Shown: positions 51,649 to 60,565 of the stretch, one piece after another | How positions within the stretch are numbered: the stretch's first letter is position 1 | Layout of the letters: every line of letters begins with the position of its first letter | Assembly: GCA_964424115.1 (NCBI GenBank) | Contig: CAYRHN010000002.1 | Coordinates: forward strand, 62,001-126,000 | Direction: 5' to 3' | Length of the DNA stretch: 64,000 nt | DNA from: CAYRHN01 sp964424115 | GTDB taxonomy: Bacteria > Chloroflexota > Anaerolineae > Anaerolineales > Anaerolineaceae | Made by a program: the position numbers and the translations under genes | The notes under the pieces: model-generated | Database searches by the model: none | What the model saw: only the letters and a program-made list of their open reading frames with translations | Told to the model about the DNA's origin: nothing

Positions 51649-53400
51649 TTAAGCTCCCGCTACCAGAATTGCCAGGACAAAGACCAGCCCAAGCAGGATG
51701 CCGAGCACATTCCAGTTGAGCATGCCGGTTTGCGTAACGCGCAGCGCTTCGGCTGTAGATTGGGTAACTTTTACTACCCCGCGATTGATGGCCTCGAAGC
51801 CAAAGCCGTTGGAGGCTGCCCAACCCAGGCCGCGCAAGGCGCGCGTGAGGCCGCCCAATTTTTCACGAAAGAACCAACACAGGATCCCTACGGTCACTAC
51901 CCCCAAAGCTAACCAGGTGGCAGGTGAGGAGATGATGGCCAGCAGGAATGCTCCGCTGCCCTCCACCTCGATGGCGTGCTGGGGAAGGGTGGCGTGCAGA
52001 AATTCGGAGAATGCGCCTACCAGCAGCCAGCTGGTCAGCGCGCCAAGCGCCAGAGGCACCAGCGCCACGCGCATGGCCGAACCGGCGTCATGCCCGTGTA
52101 AAGCGCTGCGCGGCTTGCCAAAGAAGACCATCCAGACGCACCGCACGGTGTAGAGGGCTGTTAATCCCACCACAAAGAGCATTACCAGCCAGGCCCAGAG
52201 CGGGCCGTGTTCCAATCCGCCTTCCAGGATCATTTCCTTGCTCCAGAATCCGTTCAGGACGGGAATACCTGCCAGCGCCAGCGCACCAACCAGAAAAACA
52301 TTTCGCACCAGGGGCAATTGTTTGCCCAAACCACCCATCTCGCGCATGTCGCGTGTACCGACGGAATGGATGACCGCCCCCGCAGCCAGGAAGAGCAAGG
52401 CCTTGAAAATAGAATGGCTGAAAAGGTGGAATTGGCTGGCGAAGATACTGCCAGTGCCGACCGCATAGACCATAAAACCTAATTGGCTGACGGTGGAGTA
52501 GGCCAGCACGCGTTTGAGATCATGAGAGATGAGCGCCATGACCGCTGCCAGCAGAGCAGAAAGCATGCCAACAATCACTACAGCAGTGGCCCATCCGGGA
52601 ACATCCTTAAAGGCCGGGTAGAAGCGGGCCAGCAAGTAGACGCCCGCATTCACCATGGTAGCGGCATGGATCAAGGCGCTGATGGGGCTGGGAGCTTCCA
52701 TCGCGTCGGGCAGCCAGGTTTGGAAGGGGAACTGGGCCGACTTGGCAGCCGCAGCGATCAGACACCCAAAGGCCATCACAGCCAGGATATTGGCGGGGAT
52801 GCGCCCGGGGTTGGCGATGAATTGGGCGATATCGTAACTTCCGTTTTGATAGGAATAGAGCAGCAAGGCTCCGGCCAACAGTCCAATCCCGCCTAATTGG
52901 GTGATGATCAGGGCTTTCATGCCGCCTGCCACGGCCTTGGGATCGTCATTGTGAAACGAGATCAGGGCATAGGAACACAGCGCGGTGATCTCCCAGAAGA
53001 CAAACATCAGCAGCAGGTTGCTGGTAAGCACCAGACCGACCATGGCGCCGATAAAGAATAGAACAAAGGCGTAATAACGCCCGAGTTGGGACTGGCCCTT
53101 CATGTAGTCCACCGAGAAGATCACTGCCAGGCTGCCAACCACAGTGGCAACCACGGCCAGGAAGACCCCCAGGCCGTCGGGGATGAAGGTGAAGTTGCCA
53201 AATACGCTGCCAACTGGGATGACCAGCACGGCTTTGTCACTACTGTTGGGAATGAGCAGCAGGGCGGATATGCCGGCGGCAAGCGCAAAGGAGACTGCCA
53301 GAACATTTTGCAGGCGGGGATGATTATCGCCCACCAACCAAACGAGGATGGCCCCCAGCCAGGGAATTGCAATGGTGAGTAAGATCAGCCATTCTGTCAT
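51649..53400 (-). CDS. Antiporter-like subunit (NuoL/MnhA type)
   Basis: The 583-residue protein has about 16 helices. Motifs: VFWEITALCSYALISFH, KSAQFPFQTWLPDAMEAPSPISALIHAATMVNAGVYLLARFYP and the C-terminal lateral region as in NuoL. Second ion-pumping module of the complex, encoded beside the NuoN-like one, so the complex has at least two channels. Confidence 0.93.
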   Translation of the reverse strand: MTEWLILLTIAIPWLGAILVWLVGDNHPRLQNVLAVSFALAAGISALLLIPNSSDKAVLVIPVGSVFGNFTFIPDGLGVFLAVVATVVGSLAVIFSVDYMKGQSQLGRYYAFVLFFIGAMVGLVLTSNLLLMFVFWEITALCSYALISFHNDDPKAVAGGMKALIITQLGGIGLLAGALLLYSYQNGSYDIAQFIANPGRIPANILAVMAFGCLIAAAAKSAQFPFQTWLPDAMEAPSPISALIHAATMVNAGVYLLARFYPAFKDVPGWATAVVIVGMLSALLAAVMALISHDLKRVLAYSTVSQLGFMVYAVGTGSIFASQFHLFSHSIFKALLFLAAGAVIHSVGTRDMREMGGLGKQLPLVRNVFLVGALALAGIPVLNGFWSKEMILEGGLEHGPLWAWLVMLFVVGLTALYTVRCVWMVFFGKPRSALHGHDAGSAMRVALVPLALGALTSWLLVGAFSEFLHATLPQHAIEVEGSGAFLLAIISSPATWLALGVVTVGILCWFFREKLGGLTRALRGLGWAASNGFGFEAINRGVVKVTQSTAEALRVTQTGMLNWNVLGILLGLVFVLAILVAGA

Positions 53401-53403
53401 TGC

Positions 53404-53715
53404 TTACCTCCGCAGGGTGCGCAACGCTTTGATGTCAAGCGTGCCAAAATGACGGCGGATCTGGACAGCCAGCGCCATCCCCACCACAGCGATAATGGTA
53501 TCGGCGATGATGATCGTCAGCGCCAGGCTTTGGCCGAGCATGACCTGCTTTTGTTCATAACCAGCCAGTACGAACGCCACCAGGACGCCTTTTACCAAGA
53601 TTTGTAAAGAGATAATGATCTTGATCAGGTTTCGGCTGACCAACAGCCCATATAATCCGACCCCGATCAGACAAAGAACAAGGCATAATGCAATCGTTGC
53701 AGTAGTGATGGTCAT
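53404..53715 (-). CDS. NuoK/MnhC-like subunit
   Basis: The 103-residue protein has three helices with the NuoK pattern: LIGVGLYGLLVSRNLIKIIISLQIL and the buried acidic residue in LTIIIADTIIAVVGMALAV. It overlaps the preceding NuoJ-like gene by four bases. Confidence 0.9.
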   Translation of the reverse strand: MTITTATIALCLVLCLIGVGLYGLLVSRNLIKIIISLQILVKGVLVAFVLAGYEQKQVMLGQSLALTIIIADTIIAVVGMALAVQIRRHFGTLDIKALRTLRR

Positions 53716-54239
53716 GGCTGCTTTTCCTTTTCCTCTGGCTTTGCAGAGGTTTCCACGGCGTGGAAGGTGACGGTGTTTGCGGTTGGATCAGAAAGCAGGC
53801 CGATCACTCCCATGACGCCGGAAAAGATCAGCAAGATCTGCAGAAGAACATCCATTTGGCGATCCTGCCAGAGTACCTGCAAGAAAGTGCTGCTGGATTC
53901 GGCCGGGGTAAGGTTGAGCAGATTGGGAATAGTTACCCAACCGAACAAAATCAGCGTTACCAGGATCAATCCCAAGGCCAGTGGACGGGGCAGCAGTGGA
54001 CGCAGTTGGATAGGTTCTTCGCCGGCGATATTGATGGCAAAAACAAATAAAATAGTGACCAATCCCGCCCCAACACTCAGTTCAATGACGGCGACCTCGT
54101 GCGCACCCAAGAGGTACATGAACAACGCCACCAACGCGCTGGCACCCGCCAACCATAAGGCCGATGTCAGCAAACGCCGGGCGGCAATAGCTCCGACCGT
54201 GCACACCACTGTCCCCGCCAGGATGAGGATATAAAGCAT
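53712..54239 (-). CDS. MbhD/NuoJ-like membrane subunit
   Basis: The 175-residue first gene of the operon has five helices. The segment LGAHEVAVIELSVGAGLVTILFVFAI is close to the MbhD/MrpA-C (DUF4040) and NuoJ family. A charged tail ends in KPEEKEKQP. A strong AGGAGG ribosome site precedes it. Confidence 0.82.
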   Translation of the reverse strand: MLYILILAGTVVCTVGAIAARRLLTSALWLAGASALVALFMYLLGAHEVAVIELSVGAGLVTILFVFAINIAGEEPIQLRPLLPRPLALGLILVTLILFGWVTIPNLLNLTPAESSSTFLQVLWQDRQMDVLLQILLIFSGVMGVIGLLSDPTANTVTFHAVETSAKPEEKEKQP

Positions 54240-54274
54240 GAGAGCCTCCTACAAGTGGGCAATTTGCACTAAAG

Positions 54275-54303
54275 GATATATCATCGCAAGATGATTTTGT
54301 CAC
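54275..54303 (-). promoter_or_regulatory. Promoter of the hydrogenase operon
   Basis: Minus strand GTGACA (54298-54303), 17-base spacer, TATATC (54275-54280), about 36 bases before the first ATG at 54239. Confidence 0.6.
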
Positions 54304-54416
54304 GTGATGGTTGTCCGCGAAAATCTATCAGCTTGTCACGAATTAATCGGAGCTGTCTGGGCAGACAACTATCCGATTATAGCCCGAAAAGAAGAATCGT
54401 GGAGAAAATCGCCTTG

Positions 54417-54425
54417 TGGTATAAT
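54417..54425 (+). promoter_or_regulatory. Extended -10 promoter of the uvrA fusion gene
   Basis: TGGTATAAT (hexamer 54420-54425) lies 45 bases before the ATG at 54470. No LexA-type palindrome was noticed near it. Confidence 0.6.
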
Positions 54426-54469
54426 GGACGTAGAACTTATGTTTTATAATCAGTCCAGGCGGTGTTGTG

Positions 54470-57400
54470 ATGGATACAATCATCCACGCATATTATTCCA
54501 ACCAGTCACCTTTGAGCGATCCCGGCCCTTTCGCCTATCTTTATGATGAATTGCCTTCCGATCCTGCTGCCCTGGCACGGGTGGTGCAGGGATTGTTAAT
54601 TCATAAGATGGCAATCGATTTCTATAACATTACCATCAGCCCGGTTCAACGCTCCGAGCAAATGCTGCGTACTATCCAGCAGCGGTTGGGGCACCTGGTG
54701 GAAATCGACAGTGCTTCCCTCTTATCTGCGCGCCTGCCCGAACAGCGCCAGGTGGCAGTTTGCCGCGATTTTGCCCTGCTGCATGTTTCCATGCTGCGCC
54801 ATAAGGGTATCCCAGCGCGGATGCGCGTAGGATATGCTAAGTATCTGGATGCCAGCGGGCCGATGCATTATGACCACTGGATCAGTGAATATTGGGATCC
54901 CTTTCAGCAACGCTGGATCCTGTTTGACCCACAGATCGACGAGATCCAACGAGCTGCTTACCAGGTCACGGCGGACGTGAGCGACCTGCGCCGGGATGTG
55001 GATTTCCATGTTGCGGGGAGTGCCTGGAAAGCGGCGCGGGAAGGAAGGATCAAATCCACCTTCTTTCGTTTTAATGGACATTGGAAAGGGTTTCCCTGCA
55101 TCCGCGGCAATCTGCTGCACGATTTCCAATCCTTGAACAAAATAGAATTGAGCGTTTACGATCATTGGGATGAGCTCGCCACGAAGTCCGAGACTTCCCT
55201 GACCCCAGATGAAAAATTGCTACTGGATCGAATTGCAGAATTAACCTGCCGGGGCGATGAAGCATACGATGAGATTCGCAGTCTGTTCGAGCAGCTTCCC
55301 CGTACCGAGCGGCTGTATTCCCGCTTGCGTTTGCTGGGAGTCCTGCCACCAGAACTGGTATCAGTAGAAAACCGGAGGTTAGGTGGATCGGAGGTGATTG
55401 TCCAACATGGACGCAACGGAAAACGCAATGGATATTCTGCGCATAGCCAAACCGAACAAACGTATGTGCCTTACGATGTGCCGCTGGATACGCCATTAGC
55501 AGCAATGATGTCTGGGCAATCCCAATCCGGGATGGGTCCAGGGGATATTTTGATTCGCGGCGCACGCCAGCACAATTTGAAACATATTGATGTGCGCATT
55601 CCTCGCAACAGGTTTGTGGTTATCACAGGGGTTTCCGGAAGCGGAAAATCATCTCTGGCTTTTGATACGATCTATGCCGAAGGCCAACGCCGGTATGTAG
55701 AAAGCCTCTCTTCCTATGCCCGCCAGTTCATGGAGCAGATGGAAAAACCACAGGTAGACCAGATCACCGGATTAAGCCCGGCGATCGCGATTGAGCAGAA
55801 AACTGTCAGCCGTAACCCGCGCTCTACGGTTGGTACAGTGACCGAAGTGCTGGATTATCTACGCGTTCTCTACGCGCGAGCGGGAATCCCGCACTGCCCG
55901 CAATGCGGGAGGGCGGTGCTGCCGCAAAGCGCCCAACAGATCACTGACCAGCTTGCCCAAATGACGGAGAATACCCGTTTTGAGCTGCTAGCCCCGGTAG
56001 CGCGCAACCGAAAGGGCACCTTTCATTCCGTCTTGACAGATGCTCTGAAAAATGGGTATTCGCGCGCCCGGGTGGACGGTGAAGTTTTTGACCTTTCCCA
56101 GGCTATCCCAGCCCTGGATAAGAACAAGAGGCACCAGATACAACTGTTGATTGACCGGCTGGTGATCCCTGCCAGGGAGGGCGAGCACGATTTTCGTTCC
56201 CGGCTAATGGATTCGGTGGAAACCTGCCTGCGAGCAGGCGAGGGGGTGCTGATCGTACATTTTCCGGATAGCCAGGAGGAGGTGGTGCTCAGCGAGCACA
56301 ATGCCTGTCCGGTGTGCGAGCTCAGTTTTGCCGAACTGGAGCCGCGCCTGTTCAGTTTTAATTCTCCAATGGGTATGTGTGATGAGTGTAATGGCCTGGG
56401 GGTGGTTTTGCAGGTAGATCCCAACCTGATCATTACCCGGCCGGAGGTGTCTCTTCTGGACGGCGCCTCCCCATTTTACGGAAATTTACGCCGGAAGGGG
56501 GATGGGGCCTGGATGGTGCGCAATCTAAGCGCCATTGCCAAACATTATGGTGTGGAACTTGATCTTCCCTGGTGCGAACTGCCCGAGCAGTTCCGCAAAG
56601 TCATCCTCTACGGCTCTGGAGAAGAGAAGGTGAAGTTCGAATATGATTCAGGGGATGGGCGTTGGAAGGGGGAGAGTATTCGGGAAGTTAACGGGGCGAT
56701 CAAGAATATCAACCGCCTTTTCCGTCAGACGCGTTCGGAAGGTTCGCGTCGTTTCTATATGCAGTTCATGAACCACTTGCCTTGCCCAAAATGCGGCGGC
56801 GAGCGGTTGTGTCCTGAAGCTCGTTTCGTTACTTTAGGCGAAAAACGCCTGCCGGAGATTTGCACCTACAGTATTGGTGCTCTACACGAATGGATACAAC
56901 AGCTCCCTACGCGGCTAAATGAGGAGCAGCACCAGATTTCGATGGAATTGATCGCCGAGATCCGCCAGCGTTTGAGCTTTATATGCAATGTTGGGCTGCA
57001 TTATCTGACCCTGGATCGTCCGGCGCCAACTCTTTCCGGCGGGGAGGGGCAACGCATCCGCCTGGCCAGTCAGATCGGCAATGGCCTGACAGGCGTTTTG
57101 TATATTTTGGATGAGCCATCCATTGGCCTGCACACCCGCGACCACCGGGCCTTGCTGGATACCCTCATCCATTTACGCGACCTGGGTAACACAGTGCTGG
57201 TAGTGGAGCACGATGCCGCTACCATGCTGGCCTCCGACTGGTTGATTGATCTCGGTCCGGGGCCGGGTGTCTTGGGTGGGGAACTGGTGGCTGAAGGAAC
57301 CCCGGACGAGGTGATGGCGAATCCTGATTCCATCACCGGGAAATATCTTTCCGGCAGACTACAGGTGACCGCCCCAAACGGGCAATCGCGTCGTCAGGCG

Positions 57401-58396
57401 CACGGCTGGTTGACCATGCAAGGAGCCAGGTTGCACAACTTGCGGAATATCGAGGCGAGTTTCCCATTGGGGACGATGATCTGTGTTACTGGCGTAAGTG
57501 GATCAGGGAAGAGCAGTTTGATCTCTAAAACCCTTTTTCCAGCCCTGGCGCGTTCCCTGAACCATGCCCAAACGGAAGTGCCCGGTCCTTTTGACCGGCT
57601 GGAAGGGCTGGAGCAGTTAAATAAGGTGATCAATATCACCCAGGAACCTATTGGACGAAACCCACGTTCCAACCCTGGCACGTATGTAGGGGTATTGGAT
57701 GAGATTCGCAGGGTATACGCAAGCACGCCAGATGCGCGGGCGATGGGGTATTCTGCGGGCAGGTTTAGTTTCAATGTCAAGGGAGGGCGCTGCGAGGCCT
57801 GTGCAGGATATGGTTTTAAGAAGGTGGAAATGCACTTCCTGCCAGATGTATGGGTCACTTGCAAAGAATGCGGCGGACGGCGCTTTAACCACCAGACTCT
57901 GGATATTCACTACAAGGGGAAGAATATCGCAGATGTTCTGGATATGGATGTACAGCAGGCGTTGGAGTTCTTTTCTGCCCATCCGGCGATCACGCGCATC
58001 TTGCAGACTTTGCAAGATGTAGGATTGAACTACATCAAGTTGGGGCAAAGCGCGTTGACGCTCAGCGGCGGAGAAGCCCAGCGGGTGAAGCTGGCCAAGG
58101 AATTAAGTGCAATTGCAACGGGAAAAACGATCTACATTCTGGATGAACCAACCACAGGCTTACACTTTGCTGATATTCAACACCTCTTGGACGTTTTGCA
58201 CCGGCTGGTGGACGCAGGCAATACGGTGATCATCATCGAACACAACCTGGATGTGATCAAGACTGCTGATTGGGTGATCGACATGGGACCGGATGGGGGA
58301 GATAAAGGTGGGCAGATCATCGCTCAAGGATCGCCGGAAGCAATCCTCTCTGTGCCGGAAAGTTATACCGCATATTACCTTAGAGAAATCCTTTAA
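54470..58396 (+). CDS. uvrA: UvrA with N-terminal transglutaminase-like domain
   Basis: One open frame encodes 1308 residues. Residues 1 to about 300 match a stand-alone bacterial transglutaminase-like family: VCRDFALL (Cys98), YDHWISEYWD (His136) and ILFDPQID (Asp153) form a visible Cys-His-Asp triad. A linker (about 300-356) follows, then a full UvrA from GDILIRGARQHNLK onwards: Walker A GVSGSGKSS at 387 and again at 1008, zinc modules (CPVC...CDEC; CEAC at 1108...CKEC), LSGGEGQ and LSGGEAQ, and two ILDEP motifs. UvrA scans DNA for bulky damage and loads UvrB. The fused part is extra: ordinary UvrA is ~940 residues, matching the C-terminal portion. No ribosome site precedes the internal Met codons at 55505 or 55508. 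Confidence 0.93.
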   Translation: MDTIIHAYYSNQSPLSDPGPFAYLYDELPSDPAALARVVQGLLIHKMAIDFYNITISPVQRSEQMLRTIQQRLGHLVEIDSASLLSARLPEQRQVAVCRDFALLHVSMLRHKGIPARMRVGYAKYLDASGPMHYDHWISEYWDPFQQRWILFDPQIDEIQRAAYQVTADVSDLRRDVDFHVAGSAWKAAREGRIKSTFFRFNGHWKGFPCIRGNLLHDFQSLNKIELSVYDHWDELATKSETSLTPDEKLLLDRIAELTCRGDEAYDEIRSLFEQLPRTERLYSRLRLLGVLPPELVSVENRRLGGSEVIVQHGRNGKRNGYSAHSQTEQTYVPYDVPLDTPLAAMMSGQSQSGMGPGDILIRGARQHNLKHIDVRIPRNRFVVITGVSGSGKSSLAFDTIYAEGQRRYVESLSSYARQFMEQMEKPQVDQITGLSPAIAIEQKTVSRNPRSTVGTVTEVLDYLRVLYARAGIPHCPQCGRAVLPQSAQQITDQLAQMTENTRFELLAPVARNRKGTFHSVLTDALKNGYSRARVDGEVFDLSQAIPALDKNKRHQIQLLIDRLVIPAREGEHDFRSRLMDSVETCLRAGEGVLIVHFPDSQEEVVLSEHNACPVCELSFAELEPRLFSFNSPMGMCDECNGLGVVLQVDPNLIITRPEVSLLDGASPFYGNLRRKGDGAWMVRNLSAIAKHYGVELDLPWCELPEQFRKVILYGSGEEKVKFEYDSGDGRWKGESIREVNGAIKNINRLFRQTRSEGSRRFYMQFMNHLPCPKCGGERLCPEARFVTLGEKRLPEICTYSIGALHEWIQQLPTRLNEEQHQISMELIAEIRQRLSFICNVGLHYLTLDRPAPTLSGGEGQRIRLASQIGNGLTGVLYILDEPSIGLHTRDHRALLDTLIHLRDLGNTVLVVEHDAATMLASDWLIDLGPGPGVLGGELVAEGTPDEVMANPDSITGKYLSGRLQVTAPNGQSRRQAHGWLTMQGARLHNLRNIEASFPLGTMICVTGVSGSGKSSLISKTLFPALARSLNHAQTEVPGPFDRLEGLEQLNKVINITQEPIGRNPRSNPGTYVGVLDEIRRVYASTPDARAMGYSAGRFSFNVKGGRCEACAGYGFKKVEMHFLPDVWVTCKECGGRRFNHQTLDIHYKGKNIADVLDMDVQQALEFFSAHPAITRILQTLQDVGLNYIKLGQSALTLSGGEAQRVKLAKELSAIATGKTIYILDEPTTGLHFADIQHLLDVLHRLVDAGNTVIIIEHNLDVIKTADWVIDMGPDGGDKGGQIIAQGSPEAILSVPESYTAYYLREIL

Positions 58397-58434
58397 TCGT
58401 TCAAGAATTCGTAATGAAAGCCCTAAATCCATAA

Positions 58435-58440
58435 TATAAT
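58435..58440 (+). promoter_or_regulatory. -10 box of the first GT-C-like gene, nearly leaderless
   Basis: TATAAT ends 8 bases before the ATG at 58449. No ribosome site is visible. Confidence 0.55.
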
Positions 58441-58448
58441 GGGCTTCT

Positions 58449-60539
58449 ATGGTGAAGCGAATTTGGGCTTGGCTCCTGAGATGGGCTGATGGTATCCAGG
58501 AATCCCCCCTCAAGGTGGCCCTTACCCTGGGGATAACCTGTTTATTGGGCTACGGGATCCTGCTGTCATTCCTCGGCCTGTACACAGATGATTGGGTCTT
58601 CATCTGGTCTTATGATCGGATGGGGATTGCAGGTTTGCAAAGCTATTTCAGTACCAATCGACCCGTTTGGGGGCTGCTATACCAGTTGACCCTCCCCACC
58701 CTCGGTTATGAACCGATGGTCTGGCACCTGTTTGGCCTGTTCTGGCGTTGGGCGGTGAGTTTTGCCTTCTGGGGGGTGCTGCGCATCGCCTGGCCACAAC
58801 AGAACCGGCAGGCCTTTTGGGCAGCCCTAGCATTTCTGCTTTATCCTGGATTTGCAATTCAATACATTTCGTTGACAGTTGGTCACATGTGGTTAGTGTA
58901 TACCATTTTCATGGTTTCTCTGTTGCTGACCGGCCTGGCCTTGCGGGCGATCAAAGATAAACCAGGCAATTGGATCATGAGCGGGCGATTCTGGCTCTAT
59001 GCTATTCCGGCTTTGCTTCTTTCACTAGCCAACACCCTTTTTATGGAATACTTCCTGCCGTTGGAATTGACCCGCATTTTGCTGATCTTTGTGATCCTAC
59101 ATGAAGAACTATCCAGTTTTTGGAAATTGGCCTGGCGAACGCTGTTGCACTGGCTGCCCTATGCGGTGATCTTATTGGCTGTAGTAGTATGGCGAGCGTT
59201 CTTCTTCAAGGTGCAGACGTATTATTACGATCTTTCTTTCATGGCACACCTGAAGGCCAACCCGTTGGAGGCCATCGTTTCTTTGCTGCAGCGGATGGGC
59301 ACGGACGTCTTCCAGTCAACGATCGGCGCATGGGGAAGGCTGGTGGGGGCTCCGCTTGAATTCAAGCCTTCCGGGGCTATTCTGGCTCTATACGCGGCGG
59401 TTATGGTGGGAGCAGTTCTACTCTTTGCGTTCTTGCTGGTCAGAAAGCGGAAGGATGCCTCTGAGATGGGACGCAGCCGATGGGCCTGGCAGGCAATGTT
59501 ATTTGGCCTTTTAAGTATGCTTTCTGCCGGCTGGCCTTTTTGGGTAACTGAGCTGACCGTGGTGCCGGCTTATTATCCTTCACGGTTCACTATGCCTTTC
59601 ATTCTTGGGGCCAGCCTGGTGTTGATCGGTATCCTGGAGCTGATCCCCTGGCGGCTGGTACGCTCTGCGGTATTGGCGCTGACCCTGGGCGGGGCGGTTG
59701 GAGTCCATTTACTGATTGCGAACGACTTCCGCCTGGATTGGGTGCAAAACAAACGCATGATCCAGCAGTTTGCCGAACGCGTACCGGCCCTCACCCCGGG
59801 CACGGTGATCTTCCTGACAGATAATACCTTTGGTCTGCGATATTTTTCGTCTGCTACCTTTGCGGCGCAAATAAATTTGCTTTATCCACCTGCGGCTGGC
59901 ACGGATACCGCATACATGGCAATCTTCACGCGGAACCTGCCTGACCTTGAGAAGGCGACGGCAGATACTCCTTTGAACCTTGGCACGGTGACCACCGTGT
60001 TTAAAGGCCGCTACGGCCAATCCATCTTTGCCTACACACCCTATGGCCAATGCGTGTGGGTCATGGGAGACGATGCTTATCTCAATGATCCTTCTCTCGG
60101 CGCTGCATTAAAACTGGCCGATAATCGTTGGATCATCTCAGATAGAGCCAGCTTGCATGCAGTTCAATCGGAGACGGTTTTCGCCAAAGTGTGGGAACTG
60201 GATCATCCTGATGCGCCCGATTGCTTGTTATTTGAACAGGCCGATCTGGCCCGGCAGAACCAGCAGTGGAATGTGGTAAACCAGATTGGAGATGATCTTA
60301 GGGAGAAGGAAAGCGCCGTATTGGGACGTTCTCATGTGATGATATTCATCGAAAGTTATGCCAGAGCGGGATTATTTGATAAGGCTGTAGAATTGACCCA
60401 ATATCATCTGACGCTCCGGCCCAAGAACCAGCCCACGATTTGCCGACTATGGCAGCAGTTGGCCGTCGAATTACCCGAAAGTGTTGAAAAAACCGCCGCG
60501 CTGGCGGAAATTGAACGTTCTATTTGTTCCAATCCATAA
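58449..60539 (+). CDS. Polytopic GT-C-like membrane protein 1
   Basis: The 696-residue protein has about 11-12 helices in the first ~430 residues and a soluble C-terminal part (~450-696) with TPR-like helices near the end (FDKAVELTQYHLTLRPKNQ). The first outer loop carries GLYTDDW, an Asp-Asp placed as in GT-C glycosyltransferases that use lipid-phosphate sugars. Other marks: FLLYPGFAIQYISL and WPFWVTEL. Family is not recognised; a sugar-transfer role is inferred from layout only. A paralogue follows 26 bases later. Confidence 0.7.
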   Translation: MVKRIWAWLLRWADGIQESPLKVALTLGITCLLGYGILLSFLGLYTDDWVFIWSYDRMGIAGLQSYFSTNRPVWGLLYQLTLPTLGYEPMVWHLFGLFWRWAVSFAFWGVLRIAWPQQNRQAFWAALAFLLYPGFAIQYISLTVGHMWLVYTIFMVSLLLTGLALRAIKDKPGNWIMSGRFWLYAIPALLLSLANTLFMEYFLPLELTRILLIFVILHEELSSFWKLAWRTLLHWLPYAVILLAVVVWRAFFFKVQTYYYDLSFMAHLKANPLEAIVSLLQRMGTDVFQSTIGAWGRLVGAPLEFKPSGAILALYAAVMVGAVLLFAFLLVRKRKDASEMGRSRWAWQAMLFGLLSMLSAGWPFWVTELTVVPAYYPSRFTMPFILGASLVLIGILELIPWRLVRSAVLALTLGGAVGVHLLIANDFRLDWVQNKRMIQQFAERVPALTPGTVIFLTDNTFGLRYFSSATFAAQINLLYPPAAGTDTAYMAIFTRNLPDLEKATADTPLNLGTVTTVFKGRYGQSIFAYTPYGQCVWVMGDDAYLNDPSLGAALKLADNRWIISDRASLHAVQSETVFAKVWELDHPDAPDCLLFEQADLARQNQQWNVVNQIGDDLREKESAVLGRSHVMIFIESYARAGLFDKAVELTQYHLTLRPKNQPTICRLWQQLAVELPESVEKTAALAEIERSICSNP

Positions 60540-60565
60540 CCGGAAGCAGGGGAGTGAAAGCAGGG

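Noticed and set aside
47542..54239. Respiratory complex I (nuo) operon
   Set aside because: The NuoD-like protein keeps both CxxC nickel motifs, no NuoE/F/G genes are present, and a hydrogenase maturation protease ends the operon, so it is a group 4 hydrogenase.
54470..55508. Reading the transglutaminase-like part and UvrA as two genes
   Set aside because: There is no stop codon between them, no ribosome site before the Met codons at 55505, 55508 or 55532, and the linker continues in the same frame without a change in character. Kept as one gene, with the alternative stated.
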